Origin: Dehalococcoidia bacterium LH_S1
GTDB taxonomy: Bacteria > Chloroflexota > Dehalococcoidia > SZUA-161 > SpSt-899
Reading direction: 5' to 3'
Assembly (NCBI GenBank): GCA_023660035.1
Contig: JAGXOF010000007.1
Span: 1 to 22,724 of the forward strand
Length of the DNA: 22,724 bases
In this document: positions 14,323 through 22,065 of the stretch, piece after piece
How the letters are laid out: each line of letters starts with the position of its first letter
Position numbering within the stretch: position 1 is the first letter of the stretch
The notes under the pieces: generated by a model
Told to the model about the DNA's origin: nothing
Databases searched by the model: none
The model's input: only the letters and a program-made list of their open reading frames with translations
Program-made: the position numbers and the translations under genes

Positions 14323-15351
14323 CTACAACTGATGCACTCTCTTGACTCTTTCCATAATTTCCTGTGCCGAAGCGGGTTCCTTTGAATATCTGGATTTTTC
14401 TAAGGGATCTTCAATTTCGGGGTTTCCCAGAAGCGTGTCAAAGGCAGCCTTAACGCCATAAGAAAGCGCTTGAAGGTTGTATCCCCCTTCCAGGGTAAAT
14501 ACGAGCTTCCCCTCGCAAAGCTCGTCGGCAATCTCTTTTATCGCTCTGGTGATGGTGGCGAAACCAGTGACACTCAGGTCCATCATCCCGATCGGATCAC
14601 CCCAGTATGGGTCATAGCCAGCTGAGACGAGGATTATTTGGGGCCGGAAACGACGGGCAGCCTCAGGCAGTATCTCCTGGTATATCTGTTGATAGACCTC
14701 GTCGCCGCAGCCAGCGGGGAGCGGGACGTTTACTGTAGTGCCCTTTCCGTCACCGCCTCCGGTTTCGTCGACTGCACCTGTGCCCGGGTAGAAGGGATAT
14801 TGGTGAGTTGAGAAATAAAGCAGACTTGGGTCATTGTAAAAGGATTCCTGGGTACCATTCCCGTGGTGTATATCGAAGTCAGCGATAAGAATCCGCTCAA
14901 TGCCTTGCTGTTGGGCGTATTTGGCAGCGATGGCGATGTTATTGAAAAGGCAAAATCCCGTCCCTCTATGATGCGTTGCGTGGTGTCCGGGAGGTCTTAC
15001 CAGAGCAAATGCTGAGTTTATCTCTCCGTGTAGTACTGCTTCTACCGCTTTTATCAGTCCCCCTGCGGCATAGAGCGCTGCCTCATAGGATCCAGAGGAT
15101 GCCATAGTATCGCCATCTAGCCACCCGCCAGTTTCTGAGTATGACTCTACTCTGTTTATATGTTCCTGAGAATGGATGGTCAAAAGCTCCTCCGCTGTAG
15201 CCATCCTTGGGGGAATGCTGGTTAGCTGCTCTGAAAGACCTGATTTCTCCAGGAGGTCCATGATCGCTACCAGCCTTTGCTTGTTCTCTGGGTGGCTTCC
15301 GGTGTCATGCTGAAGGTATATTGGATCATAAACTATCCCGACGCTCATCAT
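14323..15351 (-). CDS. Histone deacetylase family (class II-like/AcuC-type) zinc hydrolase
   Basis: The 342-residue protein is a single arginase/deacetylase-fold domain that removes acetyl groups from lysines, polyamines or related amides. The His pair of the active site is seen in RPPGHHATHHRGTGFCLFNN (His123, His124). The zinc ligands are Asp160 and His162 in ADFDIHHGNGTQ and Asp247 in SAGYDPYWGDP. The Gly-rich loop LEGGYNLQAL is also present. Bacterial members include AcuC, which regulates acetyl-CoA synthetase, and acetylpolyamine amidohydrolases. The sequence does not decide between these, and no acuA or acs gene lies nearby. GGGGTGA precedes two adjacent ATGs (15351 and 15348); either could be the start. 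It follows atpC by 72 bases on the same strand. Confidence 0.92.
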   Translation of the reverse strand: MMSVGIVYDPIYLQHDTGSHPENKQRLVAIMDLLEKSGLSEQLTSIPPRMATAEELLTIHSQEHINRVESYSETGGWLDGDTMASSGSYEAALYAAGGLIKAVEAVLHGEINSAFALVRPPGHHATHHRGTGFCLFNNIAIAAKYAQQQGIERILIADFDIHHGNGTQESFYNDPSLLYFSTHQYPFYPGTGAVDETGGGDGKGTTVNVPLPAGCGDEVYQQIYQEILPEAARRFRPQIILVSAGYDPYWGDPIGMMDLSVTGFATITRAIKEIADELCEGKLVFTLEGGYNLQALSYGVKAAFDTLLGNPEIEDPLEKSRYSKEPASAQEIMERVKRVHQL

Positions 15352-15423
15352 TCACCCCACTTATATAAGAGTAACTCGCTTGCGTGAGTGATAAACTCAA
15401 GGAACTCGATAAACGACAACAAA

Positions 15424-15843
15424 CTAACCAGTTTGGGCCCTTCTTCTTCTCCTCTCAGCCACTTTAAGGCGGGTCATGGAGCGCCGGAGGGCTACCTCAG
15501 CGCGAGTGGAGTCCAGATCGGCAGGTCTGGATTGCAACCGCTGCTCAGCGCGTTTCATAGCATCTTCTGCTCTGGCAGCATCGATCTCATCGGCCCGTTC
15601 AGCAGTATCTGCCAGAATCGTTACCTTGTTGGGCATCATTTCCAGGAATCCCCCGCTCACGAACATGAAACTTTCCTCCCCGTCTTTGCGCACCATTAGC
15701 TCGCCGGGCTGAAGCATGGTCATGAGAGGTGCATGATTGGGGAGAATGGCTAACTGTCCTTCCATTCCCGGGGCGACCACGACATCCACCTCATCTGAAT
15801 AGACAATCCGTTCTGCAGTGACGATATCGAAATTTAATTTCAT
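15424..15843 (-). CDS. atpC: F-type ATP synthase epsilon subunit
   Basis: This 139-residue subunit belongs to the central stalk of F1 and acts as a regulator of ATP hydrolysis. The N-terminal beta-sandwich shows NFDIVTAERIVYSDEVDVV, APGMEGQLAILPNHAPLMTM and FVSGGFLEMMPNKVTILADTA. The C-terminal part is the two-helix regulatory domain (EIDAARAEDAMKRAEQRL, then ALRRSMTRLKVAERRRRR), with an unusually arginine-rich end. It is the last gene of the atp operon, 24 bases after atpD. Confidence 0.95.
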   Translation of the reverse strand: MKLNFDIVTAERIVYSDEVDVVVAPGMEGQLAILPNHAPLMTMLQPGELMVRKDGEESFMFVSGGFLEMMPNKVTILADTAERADEIDAARAEDAMKRAEQRLQSRPADLDSTRAEVALRRSMTRLKVAERRRRRAQTG

Positions 15844-15867
15844 ATTCTTTGGCTCGTTGTAATGATG

Positions 15868-17250
15868 TTATAATGTCTTTGCTTTCTCCACTGCCTCATC
15901 GATTGATCCAACCATGTAGAACGCCTGTTCGGGCAACTCATCGTGTTTGCCCTCCAATATCTCTTTGAATCCCCGAACTGTTTCATTTACCGGGACATAC
16001 TTTCCCCCTCTGCCCGTAAAGGTCTCGGCAACGAACATCGGCTGTGAGAGGAATCTTTGTATTCTTCGTGCCCTGGATACTGTTATCTTATCTTCATCGG
16101 ATAGTTCCTCGAATCCGAGGATGGCGATAATATCCTGAAGTTCCTTATATCTCTGAAGCACGCGCTTAATGCCCTGCGCTGTCTCGTAATGGTCTTGCCC
16201 TACTATCTGGGGATCGAGTATACGGGAGCTGGATGACAGCGGATCAACGGCCGGATACAAACCCTGTTCGGAGATAGAACGGTCCAGCGAGATCACGGCG
16301 TCAAGGTGACCGAACGTTGTGACGATGCCTGGATCAGTATAGTCATCCGCTGGCACGTATATGGCCTGGAAGGAGGTAATAGAGCCCTTGTCCGTCGATG
16401 TAATGCGCTCTTCGAGGTCACCCATATCAGTGGATAGGGTTGGCTGGTATCCCACCGCTGATGGCATACGTCCTAACAGCGCTGATACCTCCATCCCTGC
16501 CAGGATGTAGCGGTAGATATTATCTATGAACATGAGTACATCCTGTCCCTGGTCGCGGAAGTATTCTGCCATTGTAAGTCCGGTAAGTGCGATGCGGAAC
16601 CGAACTCCGGGTGGCTCGTTCATCTGTCCGAACACCATCATCGTCTTGCTCAACACGCCAGATTCCTTCATCTCATTCCAGAGGTCGTTGCCCTCGCGGG
16701 ACCTTTCGCCTACCCCTGCGAAGACGGAGTACCCGCCGTGCTCGGTGGCGATGTTCCTGATTAGCTCCATGATGATAACGGTCTTACCAACCCCTGCTCC
16801 CCCATAGGCACCTATTTTCCCTCCCCTGGTAAATGGGGTCATCAAGTCGAGTACCTTGAGTCCGGTCTCCAGCATTTCAGTGGAGGTGGACTGTTCCTGG
16901 AGGGAGGGGGGTGGGCGGTGAATCGGCCATTTTTCCTCTGCTTCCACAGGCCCCAGGTTATCTATCACTTCTCCCTCAACGTTGAAGAGGCGGCCCAGTG
17001 TTTTCTCACCCACTGGGACAGCGATCGATGTGCCAAGATCGTTTGCTTCCATTCCCCTTTGTAGGCCATCGGTTGGGGAAAGGGCCACGCAGCGTACCCA
17101 GTTATTGCCTATATGCTGCTGGGCTTCCAATACGAGCTTCTGATCATCCATCGGGATCTCTATCCCATTGAAAAGCGCTGGTAACCCCTCTGGAGAGAAT
17201 TCCACATCCACCACTGTTCCCATTATCTGTGCCACTCTTCCTTTTCCCAT
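15868..17250 (-). CDS. atpD: F-type ATP synthase beta subunit
   Basis: Beta carries the catalytic nucleotide sites of F1. With the preferred ATG the protein has 460 residues. The Walker A loop is canonical (GGAGVGKT, residues 150-157), as are GVGERSREGNDLW with the catalytic Glu and the DNIYRY Walker B region. MEVSALLGRMPSAVGYQPTL is the family signature. The stretch YVPADDYTDPG replaces the usual ADDLTDPAP, a variant I associate with Dehalococcoidia. I chose ATG 17250 because GAGGTG stands six bases before it; the GTG at 17259 would overlap that site. The gene follows usp after 84 bases rather than atpG directly. Confidence 0.97.
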   Translation of the reverse strand: MGKGRVAQIMGTVVDVEFSPEGLPALFNGIEIPMDDQKLVLEAQQHIGNNWVRCVALSPTDGLQRGMEANDLGTSIAVPVGEKTLGRLFNVEGEVIDNLGPVEAEEKWPIHRPPPSLQEQSTSTEMLETGLKVLDLMTPFTRGGKIGAYGGAGVGKTVIIMELIRNIATEHGGYSVFAGVGERSREGNDLWNEMKESGVLSKTMMVFGQMNEPPGVRFRIALTGLTMAEYFRDQGQDVLMFIDNIYRYILAGMEVSALLGRMPSAVGYQPTLSTDMGDLEERITSTDKGSITSFQAIYVPADDYTDPGIVTTFGHLDAVISLDRSISEQGLYPAVDPLSSSSRILDPQIVGQDHYETAQGIKRVLQRYKELQDIIAILGFEELSDEDKITVSRARRIQRFLSQPMFVAETFTGRGGKYVPVNETVRGFKEILEGKHDELPEQAFYMVGSIDEAVEKAKTL

Positions 17251-17256
17251 TGGTTT

Positions 17257-17262
17257 CACCTC
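17257..17262 (-). promoter_or_regulatory. Ribosome binding site fixing the atpD start
   Basis: GAGGTG on the minus strand is six bases before ATG 17250. The alternative GTG at 17259 lies within this site and so is unlikely to be used. Confidence 0.6.
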
Positions 17263-17334
17263 GTTTAGTTTGCAGATCGTAACTCAGGGGTGATTTCCCC
17301 GTTTATCCTGCTACCGCTGTCGTAAGCAAATAAT

Positions 17335-18195
17335 TTATTGATCTTCTGCCTTTGGTCGGACAAGCAAAACAGGTCGCGGAGAGCCCTCAACGATCTTTGA
17401 AGTAATCATGCCGAAGAGCCATTTACTGATGCCGCCATAGCCGTGAGTGGCCTGTGCTATCAGGCTCATAGAGTTATCCTCGGAGTATTTGAGCACTGTT
17501 TCCGCTGCCTCGCCGTATAATACTTCTGACTTTACCGCAACGCCCTTATCCCGCAGTTCTTTTTCCTTTTCATTTAAATAGTCTGTGGCTCTCTTTCCTG
17601 CTTCAGACCTGATATCCTCTTCCATACTTCCGACAAAAGGTCTGGCCATAGGTGCTATAGGTTCTACAACCCTTATCAGGGTAACCTCACTTCCCATCAT
17701 CTTGGCTAACTCTTCAACCTGGGAAAGCACGATCTCGGCGAGGCTTGAGCCATCCAGAGGCACCAGTATCTTCTTCATCCGCCTTTCAGAGTACATCGTT
17801 TCCAATTCCTCTGGCTTCACGAGCAAAATAGGGATAGATGAGCCTTCCACTAGCTTACTGGCAATGCTGCCCAGCGGCCAGCGGCTACTGATACCGCTGC
17901 GTCCGTGTGTGGAGATCGCGATGAGGCTAACATCGTTCTGTTCGGAGAATTCCAATATCTCGTCCCCGGCATTGCCTTTTACAACGAGTGGGCTTGCTTT
18001 GAGTCCTAAGGATTGGAATTCCTCGCCTCTTTTCTCCAGGTATGCTCTCAGTGGCCGTTCCATATAATCGTTTGCTTCCGTTGCGGTGAGCAGGATAATC
18101 TCGCTCTTAAACCTTCTCGCTAGTTCCTCAACGAAGGGGAGAGCTCCTTCAGCCAGTTCCGATCCATCTAAGGGGACAAGCAATCTTTCATACAT
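17335..18195 (-). CDS. Tandem-domain universal stress protein (UspA family)
   Basis: The 286-residue protein has two UspA domains, beginning MYERLLVPLDGSELAEGALP and, near residue 140, MKKILVPLDGSSLAE. Each ends with a glycine-loop strand: ISTHGRSGISSRWPLGSIA and QATHGYGGISKWLFGMIT. The usual ATP-binding pattern is G-2X-G-9X-G(S/T). Domain 1 has Ser for the first Gly and ten residues instead of nine, but keeps GS. Domain 2 has Ala for the first Gly and GM at the end. Nucleotide binding is therefore uncertain. Usp proteins respond to starvation or energy stress by poorly known routes. The gene lies between atpG (48 bases upstream) and atpD, has GGAGG before its ATG, and has a perfect TATAAT just upstream. 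Confidence 0.93.
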   Translation of the reverse strand: MYERLLVPLDGSELAEGALPFVEELARRFKSEIILLTATEANDYMERPLRAYLEKRGEEFQSLGLKASPLVVKGNAGDEILEFSEQNDVSLIAISTHGRSGISSRWPLGSIASKLVEGSSIPILLVKPEELETMYSERRMKKILVPLDGSSLAEIVLSQVEELAKMMGSEVTLIRVVEPIAPMARPFVGSMEEDIRSEAGKRATDYLNEKEKELRDKGVAVKSEVLYGEAAETVLKYSEDNSMSLIAQATHGYGGISKWLFGMITSKIVEGSPRPVLLVRPKAEDQ

Positions 18196-18214
18196 TTTGT
18201 GCCTCCATCCCCGT

Positions 18215-18220
18215 ATTATA
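18215..18220 (-). promoter_or_regulatory. Candidate internal -10 box before usp
   Basis: A perfect TATAAT lies on the minus strand between atpG and usp. No good -35 hexamer is found at 16-19 bases (TTTCAA or GTTTCA, three of six). Transcription would start near 18208, just ahead of the GGAGG (18202-18206), giving a very short leader. Confidence 0.35.
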
Positions 18221-18243
18221 CTGGTTTTGTTTGATGTTTGAAA

Positions 18244-19098
18244 CTATTTAAGTGCTGACACCCCTCCTGTGATTTCCAAAAGCTCTGTGGTTATCATATT
18301 CTGCCGAGCCTTATTGTACTCAAGCGTTAGATCCTCTATCATCTCATTTGCATTGTCGGTAGCGTTCCGCATAGCCACCATTCGAGCGGACTGTTCGCTG
18401 GCTATTGTTTCCAGCAGGGCATGATATATACCCATTTCTACGTACCGGGGGAGCAGTTGATCTAGTACATCCCCTGCAGTAGGCTCATAGATATATTGAA
18501 CATTCCCTGAAAGGTCAGGATTTGGCGTTACCGGCAGGAGTTCCTCCATTGTGGGCTCCTGCATTGTTGTGGAAACGAACTTAGGGTAGACGACCTTTAC
18601 GTGGTCAATTGATCCATTAGTATAGTCATCTATAACCAACCGGGCTATCGCCCGCACATCCTCTATTGATGGCTTGTCGCCTAGACCAAGGAACTCCGCT
18701 ATGATCCCCCTCTCTGCCCTGGACATGAAGTCTCGGCCCTTCTTGCCCACGGCGATTATGCCTACCTCTACATCCTGACTGAGAATGAAATTGCCACTCA
18801 AATGGTTGACATTTATATTCAATCCTCCACACAGTCCCCTGTCAGAGGTGATATGGATTATGGCGATCTTATTCACTGGCCTCTTGGAGAGGAGCGGATG
18901 AAGGCCATCACCGGCCTGTAGCTGAGCTGCGAGATTCGCAAGCACTGCCTGCATTTTCTCCGCATAGGGCCTGGCCATAAGTGCACGTTCCTGAGCCCGC
19001 CTCATCCGAGAGGCGGCGATCATCTCCATCACCTTGGTTATCTTCACGGTGTTCTGTATGCTGCGAATACGCTGCCTTATTTTCTGAGTACTGGCCAT
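18244..19098 (-). CDS. atpG: F-type ATP synthase gamma subunit
   Basis: Gamma is the rotating central shaft of F1. The 284-residue protein has the conserved N-terminal helix (IRQRIRSIQNTVKITKVMEM, then AASRMRRAQ), the central SDRGLCGGLN block and the C-terminal helix (ATDNANEMIEDLTLEYNKAR, then QNMITTELLEITGG) that closes the coiled-coil axle. It lies 20 bases after atpA, with GAGGAAG before its ATG. A two-domain stress protein, not atpD, follows. Confidence 0.96.
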   Translation of the reverse strand: MASTQKIRQRIRSIQNTVKITKVMEMIAASRMRRAQERALMARPYAEKMQAVLANLAAQLQAGDGLHPLLSKRPVNKIAIIHITSDRGLCGGLNINVNHLSGNFILSQDVEVGIIAVGKKGRDFMSRAERGIIAEFLGLGDKPSIEDVRAIARLVIDDYTNGSIDHVKVVYPKFVSTTMQEPTMEELLPVTPNPDLSGNVQYIYEPTAGDVLDQLLPRYVEMGIYHALLETIASEQSARMVAMRNATDNANEMIEDLTLEYNKARQNMITTELLEITGGVSALK

Positions 19099-19118
19099 AA
19101 TTCTTCCTCAGTCGTTAC

Positions 19119-20627
19119 CTAATATGATCCACTCTGTTTGAACTCGTCGATAGCCTTTTTGAGTCCTTCATCCGTTTCATCTGAAAGCGTCCCCTCTGAA
19201 GCGATACTTTGCCCAATCTCAGGATGGCTTGTTTCCATGAATCTCAGGAAACCATCTTCGAAAGCTTTAACCCTGTTGGTACCAACATCATCCAGGTACC
19301 CGTTCGTTACAGCGTAGAGGATCATAACCTGCTTTTCCAGGGACATGGGGGCATATTGTGGCTGTTTAAGCACCTCCGTTATCTTTTGTCCCCTCTCCAG
19401 CTGGGCTCTGGTGGTCTTGTCCAGATCAGCGGTGCCGAACTGGGCAAAGGACTGAAGCTCCCTGGCCTGTGCAAGGTCAAGCCTGAGGCTCCCTGCCACT
19501 TTTTTCATGGCCTTGGTTTGAGCTTCGCCCCCTACGCGAGAGACGGATAAGCCGGCATTCATAGCTGGTCGGGTTCCTGCATTGAAAAGGTCTCCCTCAA
19601 GATAAATCTGCCCATCGGTGATAGAAATGACGTTTGTCGGGATATAGGCCGAAATATCGCCGGCTTGTGTTTCGATGATTGGCAGGGCAGTTAGAGACCC
19701 GCCACCATTTTCATCGTTATACTTTGCCGCTCTTTCCAGTAGCCGGCTGTGCAGGTAGAATATATCGCCCGGGTACGCCTCACGCCCAGGTGGCCGGCGC
19801 AGGAGAAGTGATATCTGGCGATAAGACCATGCATGCTTGGTGAGGTCATCATATATTACCAGTGCACCGCGGCCCTGCTCCATAAACTCCTCGCCCATCG
19901 CACATCCTGCATAGGGAGCAAGGTACTGTAATGGTGCAGGATCAGCAGCGCTGGCGGAGACGATTATCGTGTGTTCCATGGCCCCATAGTATTCCAAAGT
20001 AGCTGCAACTTGAGCTACTCTGGATTCCCTTTGGCCGATGGCCACATAGATGCAAGCTAAGTCTCCTCCCTTTTGATTAATTATGGTGTCCAAAGCGATA
20101 GCTGTTTTCCCTATCGAGCGGTCGCTGATGATGAGCTCACGCTGACCACGGCCGATGGGCACCATACTGTCGATAGTCTTAATGCCTGTCTGAATCGGCG
20201 TATCAACCGATTTTCTAAGCACAACATTTGGGGCAACTCTTTCCAGAGGGCGGGTTTTCTGAGCATTGATTGGCCCTTTGCCATCCAGTGGCTGTCCTAT
20301 TGGATCCACAACCCTGCCTATAAGCTCATCACCTACCGGCACCTCTGCGATGCGCCCTGTTGAGCGAACCTCATCGCCTTCCTTAATATCGATAAACTCA
20401 CCTAAAATAGCGGCACCTACATTATCCTCTTCCAGGTTGAGGGCCAATCCTTCTACCCCGTTGGGGAACTCGAGGAGTTCGTTATACTTGGCACCGGAAA
20501 GCCCATGAATGAGGGCGATGCCGTCGCTGATCTGGACGACAGAGCCCACATTAACTGCGGTAACTGTAGTGCCGAAATTCTCTATTTGCTCCTTGACAAT
20601 GGAGGCAATATCTTGCGTATTAGCCAT
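19119..20627 (-). CDS. atpA: F-type ATP synthase alpha subunit
   Basis: Alpha alternates with beta in the F1 ring and holds the non-catalytic nucleotide sites. The 502-residue length is normal. The arginine finger region SVSRVGGEAQ and the block LLRRPPGREAYPGDIFYLHS are conserved. The Walker A loop is altered: the family's GDRQTGKT reads SDRSIGKT here (residues 168-175), read directly from the codons AGC GAC CGC TCG ATA GGG AAA ACA. The Lys and Thr that contact phosphate remain. The block after DDLTK reads HAWSYRQ where QAVAYRQ is usual. A near-perfect AGGAGGTGA ribosome site precedes the ATG. Confidence 0.97.
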   Translation of the reverse strand: MANTQDIASIVKEQIENFGTTVTAVNVGSVVQISDGIALIHGLSGAKYNELLEFPNGVEGLALNLEEDNVGAAILGEFIDIKEGDEVRSTGRIAEVPVGDELIGRVVDPIGQPLDGKGPINAQKTRPLERVAPNVVLRKSVDTPIQTGIKTIDSMVPIGRGQRELIISDRSIGKTAIALDTIINQKGGDLACIYVAIGQRESRVAQVAATLEYYGAMEHTIIVSASAADPAPLQYLAPYAGCAMGEEFMEQGRGALVIYDDLTKHAWSYRQISLLLRRPPGREAYPGDIFYLHSRLLERAAKYNDENGGGSLTALPIIETQAGDISAYIPTNVISITDGQIYLEGDLFNAGTRPAMNAGLSVSRVGGEAQTKAMKKVAGSLRLDLAQARELQSFAQFGTADLDKTTRAQLERGQKITEVLKQPQYAPMSLEKQVMILYAVTNGYLDDVGTNRVKAFEDGFLRFMETSHPEIGQSIASEGTLSDETDEGLKKAIDEFKQSGSY

Positions 20628-20655
20628 CCGTTCACCTCCTTATTTCTTAGCCGGG

Positions 20656-21192
20656 TTATCCACCCTCTCTCAAAGTCTGCCTCAAAGACTCAAGCTTGCT
20701 GCGGAGGCTCCCATCGATCAGCTGATCCTCTATGCGAGCCACGAAACCACCGATGATTTGCGGATCAACCTTGGTGGAAAGTGCCACCTTGCTCTCAGTC
20801 AACTCGGAAAGCTGTTCAGTTAACTTCTTCTCTATGCTTTCATCTACAGGTACGGCTGTTGTTACTTCCGCGTGTTCCCACCCTTCATGATCATCAACGA
20901 GTCGATTATATTCCTCGGCGACCTTAGGTGCAATTCTGACTCTGCGCCTGACCACCAGCAGATTTGCCAGGTTAAGGGCCAGATCACTTATATCCGGCAG
21001 ACACCTCTTGACAAGCGAGGATTTATCCTTAAATCCGATTCTGGGATCCTCCAGAATCGCTATGAGTTCCCCCTGACTAAACGCCGAAGCGATAAGGCTC
21101 AGGTCAGACCGCCATCTTTCGAGCTGGTCGTTCTCCAGTGCTATCTGGAAAACGGCCTGTGCATGCCGTTTGGCCGCTATGTTTTCCGCCAT
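20656..21192 (-). CDS. atpH: F-type ATP synthase delta subunit
   Basis: Delta (OSCP) links the peripheral stalk to the top of the alpha/beta ring. The 178-residue protein has the N-terminal helical domain (AAKRHAQAVFQIALENDQLE) and the typical C-terminal portion (TKVDPQIIGGFVARIEDQLI, then DGSLRSKLESL). It lies 8 bases after atpF and 28 bases before atpA. Sequence drift is normal for this subunit; position in the operon confirms the call. Confidence 0.94.
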   Translation of the reverse strand: MAENIAAKRHAQAVFQIALENDQLERWRSDLSLIASAFSQGELIAILEDPRIGFKDKSSLVKRCLPDISDLALNLANLLVVRRRVRIAPKVAEEYNRLVDDHEGWEHAEVTTAVPVDESIEKKLTEQLSELTESKVALSTKVDPQIIGGFVARIEDQLIDGSLRSKLESLRQTLREGG

Positions 21193-21200
21193 AGAACTCT

Positions 21201-21695
21201 CTATCTCTTCCTCAATGATGAACTCTCTTCAAGAGTCTCATCTATTATCTTGCTGTGACGTTCTTTGTCCAGAGACTCATTGATTACTCTCTCTGCAGCC
21301 TTAACAGCCGTATCCGCGAATTCCTTCCTCAGCTGGTCAATGGCCTGGTCTCGCTCTCTCTGAATTTCCGCCCTTGCTCTCTCAATCATGGTATCGGCAT
21401 CCTGCCTGGCTTGTTGCCTGCCCTCTTCTCTCATACGAGATGCTGCCTCATTTGCTTTGCCTACAATGGACTGCCCTTCCTTGCGTGCTTGCTCCAGGCG
21501 GTTTTGAAACTCCTGCTCAGCTTGTTCCTCTCTTTGCTTGGCCTGCTCGGCGCTCTCCTGCCCTTCTTTAATCCGCCTTGAGCGCTCATCAAGCATCCTC
21601 AAAATGGGCTTGTAAGCAAATACATACAGAAGCACCAGCAGGAGGCCGAAGCACACAATCTGAGCAATTAACCCATTCCAAGTAATACCAAGCAT
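21201..21695 (-). CDS. atpF: F-type ATP synthase b subunit
   Basis: Subunit b forms the peripheral stalk. The 164-residue protein has one N-terminal membrane helix (LIAQIVCFGLLLVLLYVFAY) followed by the conserved KPILRMLDERSRRI turn and a long charged coiled coil rich in Glu, Gln, Arg and Ala. The end (AAERVINESLDKERHSKII) contacts delta. Only one b gene is present, so the stalk is probably a b homodimer. GGGAGG precedes the ATG. Confidence 0.95.
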   Translation of the reverse strand: MLGITWNGLIAQIVCFGLLLVLLYVFAYKPILRMLDERSRRIKEGQESAEQAKQREEQAEQEFQNRLEQARKEGQSIVGKANEAASRMREEGRQQARQDADTMIERARAEIQRERDQAIDQLRKEFADTAVKAAERVINESLDKERHSKIIDETLEESSSLRKR

Positions 21696-21767
21696 AGATA
21701 AGCCTCCCAGTTTAATAAACTATATCGCCTGGGAAAGATATTCACAATAACCATTCCCTCAGCTACT

Positions 21768-21788
21768 CCATTGCGAGATTTACAATGG
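21768..21788. other. Six-base inverted repeat in the atpE-atpF gap
   Basis: CCATTG and CAATGG flank nine bases. This can form a short hairpin in the atpE-atpF spacer, next to the stronger stem at 21787-21810. Confidence 0.35.
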
Positions 21789-21810
21789 CTGCATCACCCC
21801 TTATGCAACC
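21787..21810 (-). promoter_or_regulatory. Hairpin across the atpE stop codon
   Basis: On the minus strand GGTTGCAT and ATGCAGCC pair over eight positions (one G-U) around an eight-base loop, and the atpE TAA lies at the base of the loop. No T-run follows, so it is not a terminator. Hairpins here could protect the atpE message or slow ribosome passage to atpF, helping produce the many c subunits needed per complex. That role is inference. Confidence 0.45.
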
Positions 21811-22031
21811 ATTGTAAGGATAATGGCGACAATCAAGGCGTAAATGGCTATGGCCTCAGCGAAAGCGATGGCGAGGATCATATTGGTCATTATAGGGCCT
21901 CTGGCTTCGGGGTTCCGCCCAAGGGCTTCCATCGCTCCACGGCCCAGGATACCGACACCCAATCCTGGACCTAGGGCTCCCAACCCGATGGCTAATCCGG
22001 CACCGAGCATCTTCGCCGCTTCTACTTCCAT
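21801..22031 (-). CDS. atpE: F-type ATP synthase c subunit
   Basis: Subunit c forms the membrane rotor ring. The 76-residue protein is a two-helix hairpin: helix 1 (GLAIGLGALGPGLGVGILGR), a polar loop with the conserved ALGRNPEA, and helix 2 with the ion-carrying Glu59 in AFAEAIAIYALIVAI. The Gln that Na+-coupled rings carry in helix 1 is replaced by a Pro/Leu region (ALGPGLG), which favours proton coupling, although coupling cannot be proven from this. GGAGG stands before the ATG, 34 bases after atpB. Confidence 0.96.
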   Translation of the reverse strand: MEVEAAKMLGAGLAIGLGALGPGLGVGILGRGAMEALGRNPEARGPIMTNMILAIAFAEAIAIYALIVAIILTMVA

Positions 22032-22065
22032 TATCTATCCTCCTTTACTTGTTAAGACTATCGGA

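Noticed and set aside
17585..18067. A 160-codon plus-strand frame within usp
   Set aside because: It mirrors the coding strand of a clear UspA protein, and no recognisable motif or ribosome site supports it.
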